Positions 7,059 through 14,780 of a stretch of DNA of 64,000 nucleotides are shown piece after piece (within the stretch, counting starts at the first letter, position 1; the number at the start of each line of letters is the position of its first letter). Origin of the DNA: an uncultured Scytonema sp. (GTDB lineage Bacteria > Cyanobacteriota > Cyanobacteriia > Cyanobacteriales > Nostocaceae). The translations under genes were made by a program, and so were the position numbers. Location: the NCBI GenBank assembly GCA_937873135.1, contig CALMVQ010000290.1, forward strand, positions 2,259-66,258. Direction: 5' to 3'. The notes beneath the pieces were generated by a model. That model saw only the letters and a list, made by a program, of their open reading frames with translations. It had not been told where the DNA came from and made no database searches.

Positions 7059-9020
7059 ATGCAAGATTATCACGATATTAAAATTATTGGATTTGATTTG
7101 GGGCACGGAGAAACAGCTCTTACCTGGGTGCGTGCAGATAATCAAGAGACAACTCCCCAAAGTCTGCTCATTAACAATAGGAAAAGCCAAACGACTGCCA
7201 TCGCCCATCATCCAAAAAAAGGAATTATTATTGGGGAAATGGCATATCTGATGCCTGATGCGACTGTTTTTGAAATTGCCTTTAAGACTAGGCATTTCCA
7301 AGATATCGTCTACAGAAAAAATATTAAAGAATTTGTTAATGCAATTTATCAACATTTAATAGATACCAACCAAATTCAAGTAGGAGATAACAACTACTTT
7401 TTCATCGGCTGTCCATCTGGATGGTGGCTGGAAGAAATCGAGAGTTACAAACAAATCCTTTCTGAAGATTGTTTGCCAAATGCAACTGTAGTCAAAGAGT
7501 CACGCGCTGCATTGATGCACGCTAAAGAAAGTGGCATATTTACTATAGAAGAACTACAAAAGTCTGTGCTGGTTATTGACATTGGTTCGTCCACCACAGA
7601 TTACACCTTAGTTAAGGGTATGTCTGATACCCCTGTAGATTTCGGATACGACTTGGGTGCATCCCTGATTGACAAAGAAATTCTCAAGAAAACGTTGGCA
7701 TGCCACAAGCAATATCGGGAGGGACGCGAAGAGATTTTACGACTGGGAGAACTTCTGAGTGATGAAGAAATTTTGCAACTAGAAGAAATTTCGCAGTTAG
7801 AAAAAATTTTCGAGCAGAATCCATTATACAAAAATCGCTGCGAACTCCGCTGTCGTAAGGCAAAAGAAGAGTATTTTAACTATTATGAGTCTTACGAGGA
7901 AACCATTGTTAATGTTGGTAGCGAAGATATTCAAAGAAAATTTAAGTTTATGCCTTTAGTTAATGGCAAAACTATGAATGTCATCCTCAGCCAAGCGCTG
8001 CCAGAATTAGGTGATAAAAGTTGGCGTGATGCTTTTAGCGAGCAATTACAGGCGATCGCCCAAAAGTTGGAGAAGCAAGACATTCAACCCAGTGCAATCC
8101 TCCTCACAGGCAGTGCTTCCAAAATGTGGTTTGTGATGGAAATCTGTCAGCAGGTATTTCCCGACTTACCTTGTAAAAGAGATGGAGAACCCGAACTTTC
8201 TATTGCCAGAGGGTTGGCACGTTGGGGACGGGTGTATATTCGTACCTCTTGGTTTACCGAAGAAATCAGCCAATTCCTTGATCAAGAACTGACAGGTATT
8301 GTGGGAAATCACATACCTGCATTTTTGGAGCAATTAGCAGCGGAATTGGCAAATGGTTTGGTAGATGAGGTGATCAAACCTAGCATATTATCCTGGCGGA
8401 ATCGGAACATCGTTACGCTTTCAAATCTGGAGTCGGAAATTGAACAGAAAGCCAAAGCTTGGTTGACAGGAAGTGATGCCAATAATAAAATGACAAAGAC
8501 TTTGGTTGAGTGGTTGTCTTCAGTTCAGTATGAAGTTAGAGAAAAAACAGATACTCTTTGTAGCAAGTACGGTTTACCACTCGGCACAATTAGCAGCAAA
8601 ACAATTGAACTAAGCGATCGCACTGGCAACATTCCCACAGATATATCGTTGAATGATTTCACCGGACTTTCTATATTTGTCGGACATTTAGTGGCTTTAA
8701 TTGTCGGCGTTGTTCTCGCAGGGTTATTCCATATCCTACTATTTACTGGGATAATTGCACCTATTGTCGGGATAATAGCCTACTTTTTAGGTGAATCGTT
8801 AGTGAAAGAGACAGATATCCCTAACTGGATACGCAAACTAGTCCCAGATCGGAATATTGACGAACTAGCCTATCAGAAGAAACCAGAGTTGCAGCAAAAA
8901 ATTCTAGAGACTTTAACGAAAGATCCAACAATAGCAATTAAGCTCGCTAAATCTATTAGTGAGTGGCTCAAGGAAAGCGTGCAACAGCAAGCAGATAAAG
9001 CTAGGCTATTGATTGCTTGA
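7059..9020 (+). CDS. Hsp70/actin-fold ATPase-like protein with C-terminal membrane hairpin
   Basis: A 653-residue protein of the actin/Hsp70 ATPase superfamily. The phosphate-1 loop is IIGFDLGHGETA at the N-terminus, phosphate-2 is VLVIDIGSSTTDYTLV at about residue 170, and the adenosine motif is AILLTGSASKMW at about 345. In place of a normal DnaK substrate-binding domain there is a charged helical region, then a strongly hydrophobic stretch at about 530-580 (FVGHLVALIVGVVLAGLFHI and a second span). It is therefore probably membrane-anchored, with a helical tail. It follows the unknown membrane protein by 12 bp. The client or cellular role is not known from sequence. It could be a specialised chaperone or a filament-forming or scaffolding ATPase. 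Confidence 0.75.
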   Translation: MQDYHDIKIIGFDLGHGETALTWVRADNQETTPQSLLINNRKSQTTAIAHHPKKGIIIGEMAYLMPDATVFEIAFKTRHFQDIVYRKNIKEFVNAIYQHLIDTNQIQVGDNNYFFIGCPSGWWLEEIESYKQILSEDCLPNATVVKESRAALMHAKESGIFTIEELQKSVLVIDIGSSTTDYTLVKGMSDTPVDFGYDLGASLIDKEILKKTLACHKQYREGREEILRLGELLSDEEILQLEEISQLEKIFEQNPLYKNRCELRCRKAKEEYFNYYESYEETIVNVGSEDIQRKFKFMPLVNGKTMNVILSQALPELGDKSWRDAFSEQLQAIAQKLEKQDIQPSAILLTGSASKMWFVMEICQQVFPDLPCKRDGEPELSIARGLARWGRVYIRTSWFTEEISQFLDQELTGIVGNHIPAFLEQLAAELANGLVDEVIKPSILSWRNRNIVTLSNLESEIEQKAKAWLTGSDANNKMTKTLVEWLSSVQYEVREKTDTLCSKYGLPLGTISSKTIELSDRTGNIPTDISLNDFTGLSIFVGHLVALIVGVVLAGLFHILLFTGIIAPIVGIIAYFLGESLVKETDIPNWIRKLVPDRNIDELAYQKKPELQQKILETLTKDPTIAIKLAKSISEWLKESVQQQADKARLLIA

Positions 9021-9139
9021 GGAGGTATGTGAGGGGTGGGCAGTACCGAAGCGCAAATTCTGCGGATATTCGAGATTTTATGCGGCACTCTCCTGCTCAC
9101 CTTTATCAGTAAAATGGACAGTTGTTATAGTGTGAGTTA

Positions 9140-9586
9140 ATGATTCCGGAGTTTGACGAAAATGGGAATTTGCCACTAGGGGTACATTTTTGCACGTGGG
9201 AGGAGTTTGTTGAGCGATTTGGTACAACAGAATTGAGGTTGCGTTTGATACGGGGGCTCAAAATGGCGATGGAGGATTTGTGGAAAGCAGGTTGTAGGAT
9301 ACTTTATATTAATGGCAGCTTTGTTACTACTAAGGAAGACCCTGCTGATTTTGATGCTTGTTATGAGAACGAAACTGTAGATATCGACTATCTGAGAATT
9401 CATGCTCCTAAATTGCTCAATTATTATGACCGTGCTACACAAAAAGCTAAATATAAAGGAGAGATTTTTCCTTCAAACCAACCAGTTGGTGATTATGGTC
9501 TAAATTCATTTGAGTTTTTTCAACGGGATAGGTTGCGAAACAAAAAAGGCATTATTGCTATTGATTTGGTAAGGTGGAAACCATGA
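9140..9586 (+). CDS. DUF6932 family protein, nucleotidyltransferase-like, probable partner of the XRE gene
   Basis: A 148-residue protein matching the DUF6932 pattern as I remember it: the opening MIPEFDENGNLPLGVH, a central ILYINGSFVTTKEDPADFDA with the G-S and D-x-D layout of minimal nucleotidyltransferases, and a C-terminal KKGIIAIDLVRW. Its stop overlaps the ATG of the following HTH gene (ATGA at 9583-9586), a translational coupling typical of toxin-antitoxin pairs. Gene order would be candidate enzyme first, XRE second. Toxin activity is an inference from the pairing, not from a visible toxic domain. The gene is first in an accessory region and has its own 120-bp upstream gap. Confidence 0.75.
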   Translation: MIPEFDENGNLPLGVHFCTWEEFVERFGTTELRLRLIRGLKMAMEDLWKAGCRILYINGSFVTTKEDPADFDACYENETVDIDYLRIHAPKLLNYYDRATQKAKYKGEIFPSNQPVGDYGLNSFEFFQRDRLRNKKGIIAIDLVRWKP

Positions 9587-10110
9587 TTAAAAATGAAAAG
9601 GAATATGAATATAGCCAAGATTGTGTGCTTAAATTTGAATATTCAATATCTTTAATGGAACAAGATGAAGAGACAAAAAAAAATGACCATGAAAGATGGG
9701 AACTGAGTCGAGGGGCATTAAGATGTCATCTTGATAAGTTACAAGCTGAAATTGCCGAATATGAAACGCTGATATCTCATGATAGCTACACGCCAATTGT
9801 GCTGAGGTTAGATGATATTGATTATTTACCACAAATTCTGATCAAAGCCCGCATGGCGGCGAAACTTAGTCAAAAAGAACTTGCTGATTTGGCTGGATTA
9901 ACGGAAGAAAAAATTAAGCAATATGAAGTTTCAGACTATGCAAATGCCAGTTTTCTTGATGTGAGATTTGTGATTGATGCACTTGATATTCAAATCCAAT
10001 CTGGCGAGTTTTTCGTTCCTTTGGATACTCTTAGAAGAACGCCTATTACTAAAGAGGAATTGTTATCTTTGTCTCCTAAAAAAAACCGCGAGACAAGCAG
10101 TACGACATAG
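9583..10110 (+). CDS. XRE-family helix-turn-helix protein, probable antitoxin/regulator
   Basis: A 175-residue protein. The N-terminal half is highly charged and helical, probably a coiled coil. A C-terminal Cro/C1-type HTH lies at about 88-145 (LIKARMAAKLSQKELADLAG, then KIKQYEV). The ATG at 9583 is preferred over an in-frame GTG at 9574 because it overlaps the DUF6932 stop codon. Such an HTH protein would be expected to repress the pair from the upstream region and, if the pair is a toxin-antitoxin module, to neutralise its partner. The tail ends in KKNRETSSTT, with no additional domain visible. Confidence 0.75.
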   Translation: MIKNEKEYEYSQDCVLKFEYSISLMEQDEETKKNDHERWELSRGALRCHLDKLQAEIAEYETLISHDSYTPIVLRLDDIDYLPQILIKARMAAKLSQKELADLAGLTEEKIKQYEVSDYANASFLDVRFVIDALDIQIQSGEFFVPLDTLRRTPITKEELLSLSPKKNRETSSTT

Positions 10111-10181
10111 GGTAGAGGTCACGGTTTTAGATGGAGTGCAATGCTTACAATTATAGTTACTGAATACTCCTAAAAAAATCT

Positions 10182-10445
10182 ATGCAAATCTTTTTGCCAC
10201 CAGAAGTAGAAGCCTTGGTGCAACGCCAACTTACTAGCGGTAAGTATCAGAAAGCGCTCGAAGTTATTCTTGCAGGTATAAAACTCTTAGAACAGCAAGA
10301 AGATATCTATCAAGGACGATTGCAAGAGCTTCAACAAGAAGCACGGATTGGGTTGGAAGCATCCCGACGAGGCGCAGTCGTTGATGGCTCAACTGCGATA
10401 GCTCAAATTCGCGCCAATCTGCGATCGCGTTACGTATGCCAGTAA
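10182..10445 (+). CDS. ParD-like type II antitoxin (orphan)
   Basis: An 87-residue protein with the ParD/CC2985 layout: an N-terminal ribbon-helix-helix region (MQIFLPPEVEALVQRQLTSG), then a glutamine- and glutamate-rich helical tail that would wrap the ParE toxin. An ATG overlapping its 3' end (10436) opens the usual toxin frame, but only six codons remain before a stop and transposase debris. The antitoxin is therefore likely an orphan. It is intact and could still act as a DNA-binding protein or neutralise related ParE toxins elsewhere. Confidence 0.75.
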   Translation: MQIFLPPEVEALVQRQLTSGKYQKALEVILAGIKLLEQQEDIYQGRLQELQQEARIGLEASRRGAVVDGSTAIAQIRANLRSRYVCQ

Positions 10446-10456
10446 TTACAGCCTAA
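10436..10456 (+). pseudogene. Stub of a ParE-type toxin start
   Basis: An ATG overlapping the end of the ParD gene opens a frame reading MPVITA and then TAA. Overlapping starts of this kind are where ParE toxins begin. The remainder of the toxin is missing, and IS110-type transposase sequence takes over at about 10453. The identity of the stub rests on position only. Confidence 0.35.
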
Positions 10457-10820
10457 CTCAAATCAACGGTTTTGGTGCTTTAACTGTGTTGATTATATTG
10501 TCTGAAGTCGGATTAGATCCCCGAGCGTTTTCCTACCGTCAAGCACTTCGTTTCTTGGTTGGGTTTGTGTCCTGGTAGTCGCATTACTGGAGGGAAGGTC
10601 AAAAGTTACAAAACTCGCCTTGTCATCAATCGGGCTGCTAATGCTTTCCGCATGGCTGCACAAACACTTTGTCGTAGCAATTCTGCCATGTTCTGATTTT
10701 ACAGACCGATGCAGTCTCGTATGGGCGCACCAAAGGCAATTACTGCCGCCGCCCACAAACAAAGCACGTATTTTCTATCATCTTTGGACGTCAGGCATAG
10801 CTTATGCAGACAATATCTCC
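10453..10820 (+). pseudogene. Degenerate C-terminal part of an IS110/IS116-family transposase
   Basis: Translation across three frames reconstructs the C-terminal (transposase_20-type) domain of an IS110 transposase. The blocks are LTQINGFGALTVLIILSEVG, then PTVKHFVSWLGLCPGSRITG, then RAANAFRMAAQTLCRSNSAM, then SRMGAPKAITAAAHK and RIFYHLWTSGIAYAD. There is a frameshift near 10530, an in-frame TGA near 10697 and another frameshift near 10757. The N-terminal catalytic DEDD domain is absent. It starts within a few bases of the truncated ParE frame, so the transposition or its later deletion probably removed the toxin. Confidence 0.85.
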
Positions 10821-11252
10821 TTCCTATACACACCCATCTTGGGAATGCGCCCACAATATTTTGGGGATATCTGGAACAATATATAATTACGTTTGACGCC
10901 CTTTCTCTCATATTTTGAGTCAAGAATGCAAACAAGTGTCACTTTCTCTTGGCGAAGCGATCGCATTCTGGGGAACACACTTTTCCTCATCTCTCGTTTT
11001 CCGTTTTCTTGATGTCACTTCTGTGATATTACGACTACCTTTGCTAAATTTAGAACTTTATCTGACTTAATTTTTCCCCTTCGTTTACTGTCACGCTTTT
11101 GTAGTCTTTATTTGTTTTTTACGGGTTTATTCGGTAAGTGCAAGATCTGAGCCTCCAACTAGCAACAGATGAAAGAAGCACATTTTGCAGCAGATACTAA
11201 AACCCTTGCTGTGTCAGGGTTATAAAATGTGCATCTTAGGAGTTACTGATTT
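10821..11252. other. Intergenic region with one imperfect palindrome
   Basis: No gene is visible. At 11178-11232 the 9-base arms GCACATTTT and AAAATGTGC enclose an inner AACCCT/AGGGTT stem, giving a cruciform-like element of 55 bp that could be the trace of a small insertion. The rest is AT-rich filler between transposase debris and the truncated Uma2 copy. Confidence 0.5.
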
Positions 11253-11660
11253 TACGACTTCTTCCCTTACTGTAATGGCTGAGAGGGCGATCGCTTAAGA
11301 TAAAGTAATAGCCTGTAATTCCCACCCAAGCTAAGCGCGAGGCTACCTAGATATTGAAGGGCAACTTTGGCTGTGGAACCGCAAAACCAAACTAGGAGTC
11401 GTCTTTAACTCTTCTACGGGATTTCACTTACCCAATGGTGCTAATCGCTCTCCCGATGCCTCTTGGGTGAAGTTAGAACGATGGGTTGCACTCACACTTG
11501 AAGAAAAAGAAGGTTTTGCGCCTCTATGCCCAGACTTTGTTGTCGAACTGCGATCGCCGTCTGACAGCATGGAAAAGTTACGGGCAAAGATGAGGGAATA
11601 CATGGAGAATCAAGCTCGTTTGGGTTGGTTAATTGACCGAAAAAACCGCAAGGTTGAGAT
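11253..11660 (+). pseudogene. Truncated duplicate of the Uma2 gene at 14308, start and N-terminus deleted
   Basis: Nearly identical to 14201-14780, including the non-coding leader, which shows a fairly recent duplication. It lacks 162 bp corresponding to 14305-14466, which removes the start codon and the first 53 codons; the leader joins the coding sequence directly at 11346/11347. It also lacks an 11-base leader segment (TGTGACAACAT) present in the intact copy. Similarity ends after GTTGAGAT at 11660, so the C-terminus is lost too. The remaining frame still encodes VVELRSPSDSMEKLRAKMRE, part of the Uma2 nuclease core. Confidence 0.9.
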
Positions 11661-12151
11661 GGCTTTTTCTCAAAGCATGGATCCGTCTCTTTACTTATCC
11701 AGATGATATTATTATTTTCCAGCGTCAACCAAACAGAATAATTTCAAGAATACTTAATTTAGCATCCTTCATACTTCAAGGCATATTTGCTTTATCAATA
11801 TTGATAGTCATTTTAATAGCAACTTTGATAGGAGTAGTTCCAAGTTTAATAGCTGCATCAACTACTTTGCTGATACTAATGGAACAACTTTTTGCCGTCA
11901 CAAGCCTACTAGGATGTTTAGGGTTCCTATGGCTCAGCAATTCCAAAATATACTGGTGGGCTGGACGGTTATTTTTAAGCTTAGGCTTCCTAGCTTCAAT
12001 GCTAGTAGGAGTGAAGCTAATTCTGAAGTGGCTGAAATTAAGATTTAGGCTTTTATCCGCAATGCAAAGGGTGCTTACAAGTATCGGGAGTTATGCCTTA
12101 AGTAAGATTAAGGCTTTATACAACGTTTTCTCTTTCAGAAAAAGTCGTTGA
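11633..12151 (+). CDS. Hypothetical integral membrane protein (start lies inside the Uma2 pseudogene)
   Basis: A 172-residue frame with three likely membrane spans at about residues 45-75, 80-102 and 107-130, followed by a basic tail ending in FRKSR. The first ten or so codons belong to the duplicated Uma2 sequence read in another frame. Either the true start is further in (no strong ribosome binding site seen) or the 5' end was replaced at the duplication junction. No family recognised. The downstream MITE begins 20 bp after the stop. Confidence 0.45.
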   Translation: MTEKTARLRWLFLKAWIRLFTYPDDIIIFQRQPNRIISRILNLASFILQGIFALSILIVILIATLIGVVPSLIAASTTLLILMEQLFAVTSLLGCLGFLWLSNSKIYWWAGRLFLSLGFLASMLVGVKLILKWLKLRFRLLSAMQRVLTSIGSYALSKIKALYNVFSFRKSR

Positions 12152-12170
12152 ACTCAGATTAAACTTATTC

Positions 12171-12272
12171 TATAGCAATCCTAAATGATTCGTAAACTCC
12201 AAGATACCCGACTTCTCGAAGAAGTCGGGTATCTGAACAGCTAAAGGCTGTAACTCAAATAGGATTGCTATA
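12171..12272. mobile_element. MITE-like element with perfect 13-bp terminal inverted repeats
   Basis: A 102-bp element bounded by TATAGCAATCCTA and its exact reverse complement TAGGATTGCTATA. Inside is a strong hairpin with arms GATACCCGACTTCT and AGAAGTCGGGTATC around a CGA loop. No coding capacity. The architecture is typical of small non-autonomous cyanobacterial elements. Confidence 0.8.
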
Positions 12273-12289
12273 TAAATAGCAAAATAGAA

Positions 12290-12400
12290 TGGGATGAAAT
12301 TAAACTACAGTGCTCAATTGGTTGTGTAATTCAAGAAACTAGTTTATTACCCCTTTTTACTGTTGAACGTAATGTGGGTTAAGTTCCATCTTATGAAGGT
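12290..12400 (+). pseudogene. Fossil fragment of a compatible-solute ABC transporter ATPase
   Basis: Thirty-seven codons in one frame align without gaps to residues about 76-112 of the intact ATPase at 16812-17561, with 27 of 37 residues identical by eye. Shared blocks include VIQET and FTVERNVG; one codon is now TAA. No Walker A or signature region remains. At this divergence it is not a recent copy of the nearby gene but the relic of an older paralogue. It lies 17 bp beyond the MITE. Confidence 0.75.
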
Positions 12401-12431
12401 AAATATAGCTTTAATTAAAGTACTACTATGC

Positions 12432-13040
12432 TTATGGAATCAAATCTTCCTCACAAAGAGACAGAATAGTGTTCAAAAATGCCTTTAATTCAGGACACAG
12501 AGTGACTGCATCCATCAAATTATTTCCCCTGAAGATGGTTGCCGCATCGCGGACTTTACTGTAACTGCGTTTACATTTGCCTATTTCAAATATTTCTCGA
12601 ATACGATAAGATGGTGGATTATGATGGTTAACTTGCTCAGGTAAATCACCTGGTGCTGACTTATTATGCTTAGCTAATTTTTGAATTGTTGACCAATAAG
12701 GTAACAGCCAAGCTTCAAAATCATACTGGGCTGCATGGGGATAAAACTTAGGATTGTTCCCTACCCAATTTTTCATTTTAGCTTTGGCATCCGCTGCATC
12801 TGTAAAATCATCTGTTCCGGTATAAACATCTGTGAGTGCAATTACAGCATCATAAGCATCTCTCCCAATTAACAAATTTTCAACAATCCTCTTGAGTTTT
12901 TCTGCTTTGGGAATGCGACCATCATAACGTATAAACTTAAGTTTAGGCATCTGTTGTTGCAAGTGCTGCTTGAGGAAAACTTCTAAAATCGGCTTAAAAG
13001 CTGTTTCCGTTGCGCCTTCAACCAGAATAGCTATCTTCAT
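12432..13040 (-). CDS. DUF4276 family protein (TOPRIM-like), partner of the AAA ATPase
   Basis: About 202 residues from the ATG at 13040, chosen because it overlaps the ATPase stop as ATGA (13037-13040); a longer frame starts upstream at 13070. TOPRIM-like motifs are the N-terminal ILVEGATE (the glutamate motif), ALTDVYTGTDD (the acidic pair motif) and the diagnostic DFEAWLLPYW of DUF4276. Proteins of this type pair with AAA ATPases in predicted defence modules such as AbiL and RloB-containing systems, where they are thought to act as nuclease-like effectors. Coupling to the ATPase gene is direct. Effector activity here is inferred from family and context only. Confidence 0.85.
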   Translation of the reverse strand: MKIAILVEGATETAFKPILEVFLKQHLQQQMPKLKFIRYDGRIPKAEKLKRIVENLLIGRDAYDAVIALTDVYTGTDDFTDAADAKAKMKNWVGNNPKFYPHAAQYDFEAWLLPYWSTIQKLAKHNKSAPGDLPEQVNHHNPPSYRIREIFEIGKCKRSYSKVRDAATIFRGNNLMDAVTLCPELKAFLNTILSLCEEDLIP

Positions 13041-14185
13041 GGACGCCCACCTATCAAATTCATTGCCCAAATCTGCTCTAAGCTATAGTCTTCCAGCCAT
13101 TTGTCTAAATCCAATGAATCTGCCCATTTCATAGTAGTTAGTCCATCTTCCGCATCACAAACTAGCACTTCTTTTGGTTGTAAAAATCGAATTAATCTAT
13201 CTGAATGAGTTGCCACTATCAGCTGGGTTCGTTGGGAAGCTTCTCGCATTAAATCTACAAGTATTTGCAATAATTCAGGGTGCAAACTAACTTCTGGTTC
13301 ATCTATGAGAGTTACCGTAGTTAAATCTGGACTTTGTAGGAGTGTTACTAACCATAAGAACCGCAAAGTTCCCTCAGATAGTTGATGCATGTAAAGGGGA
13401 CGTGAGAAATTTTTATCTTTCCAAGTCATTGCCAAAGTTCCTGCTGCTACTGGAGGAAAACCTAAGCGATCAAAATCAGGAAAAGCAGCCTTCAGTGTAT
13501 CTTCTACAATTTCAAATCGCTCAGGATCGGTTTCTCTGAGATAATAGAGACAGGATACCAAATCTTCTCCATTAGCACCAGGTAATGTTGCCGGACGCAT
13601 TACTTGAGGTAAACGAACCGGACTTTTAGATGTAACGTTCAATGCTCCATAAAATGTGCATGAAGCTAATTGTTTGCGAAAATTCTCCGGTTCCTGATAC
13701 ATCTTTGGAACTTGAGAAAGGGATGTTTCGTAGGGATTGTGTTCCCAGTTTGGGCGGAGAAGTCCGTATTGTTGGGGCGTAGAATACTTGATATCTAAAC
13801 TACGAGAGTCGATATGCTTGAAAGGTTGAGATGCATTGAAATCTCGCTGTTGCGTCAGAGTTTCCACAGCAATTTCATAAAACTGACCTTTGGGAACAAG
13901 TTTGAGGTCATAATTCAATGGTTCCCCATCAGGAACACTCATTGATAACGAGAATGATACACTATCTGCGCGATCGCGTGTCATTATTTCACTAAGACCA
14001 CTCAGTTCGGAAATTTTAGATTCTAACTGACTTTTCGCTGATGCTGCTAGTAATAAAAAAATTTCCAAAAGGGAAGTTTTGCCTACACCATTAGCACCTA
14101 TCATCACAGTTAGTGGTCGCATTTTAACTTCCACATTATACAAGCGACGATATCCTTGAATACGTACATACTGAAACGAGTTCAT
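13037..14185 (-). CDS. AAA family ATPase (ABC-like/OLD-type, AAA_21), defence-type
   Basis: A 382-residue SMC/OLD-like ATPase. Walker A is GANGVGKT (residues 30-37) after an N-terminal strand reading FQYVRIQGYRRL. A signature-like LSEGTLRFLWL sits at about 270, Walker B is VTLIDEPEVSLHP at about 295, and a switch histidine lies in LIVATHSDRLIRFL. There is no fused TOPRIM domain; that role falls to the coupled DUF4276 gene. Two-gene ATPase plus DUF4276 or TOPRIM units are found in anti-phage systems, where the ATPase senses and gates the effector. Sixteen bases upstream of the ATG begins the direct repeat carrying the Uma2 leader. Confidence 0.85.
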   Translation of the reverse strand: MNSFQYVRIQGYRRLYNVEVKMRPLTVMIGANGVGKTSLLEIFLLLAASAKSQLESKISELSGLSEIMTRDRADSVSFSLSMSVPDGEPLNYDLKLVPKGQFYEIAVETLTQQRDFNASQPFKHIDSRSLDIKYSTPQQYGLLRPNWEHNPYETSLSQVPKMYQEPENFRKQLASCTFYGALNVTSKSPVRLPQVMRPATLPGANGEDLVSCLYYLRETDPERFEIVEDTLKAAFPDFDRLGFPPVAAGTLAMTWKDKNFSRPLYMHQLSEGTLRFLWLVTLLQSPDLTTVTLIDEPEVSLHPELLQILVDLMREASQRTQLIVATHSDRLIRFLQPKEVLVCDAEDGLTTMKWADSLDLDKWLEDYSLEQIWAMNLIGGRP

Positions 14186-14200
14186 GCAGATTACTTATTC

Positions 14201-14780
14201 TACGACTTCTTCCCCTACTGTAATGGCTTGGAGAGCGATCGCTTGTGACAACATAAGATAAAGTAATAGCCTATAATTCCTGCCCAAGCTAAGCGCGAGG
14301 CTACTGTATGCTCAACCCTACTATTACCATTCCCCCAACATTCAAAGTCAGTCACGAACAGTTCAAGGAACTTGCGAACGTTAACCGAGACTTAAGGTTA
14401 GAGAGAACTGCCACTGGAGAGTTAATCGTTATGCCCCCCACCGGAAGCGAGACGGGCAACCGTAACCTAGATATTGAAGGACAACTTTGGCTGTGGAACC
14501 GCAAAACCAAACTAGGAGTCGTCTTTAACTCTTCTACGGGATTTCACTTACCCAATGGTGCTAATCGCTCTCCCGATGCCTCTTGGGTGAAGTTAGAACG
14601 ATGGGTTGCACTCACACTTGAAGAAAAAGAAGGTTTTGCGCCTCTATGCCCAGACTTTGTTGTGGAACTGCGATCTCCGTCTGACAGCATGGAAACATTA
14701 CGGGCAAAGATGAGAGAATACATGGAAAATCAAGCTCGTTTGGGGTGGTTGATTGACCGAAAAAACCGGTCTGTTGAGAT
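14201..14780 (+). repeat. Direct repeat, intact copy (leader plus most of Uma2), matching 11253-11660
   Basis: From TACGACTTCTTCCC at 14201 to GTTGAGAT at 14780 this sequence recurs at 11253-11660, nearly base for base apart from the 162-bp and 11-bp gaps in the other copy. The two copies are in the same orientation and bracket the membrane ORF, the MITE, the ABC fossil and the ATPase/DUF4276 pair. Recombination between them would excise about 3 kb. Confidence 0.85.
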
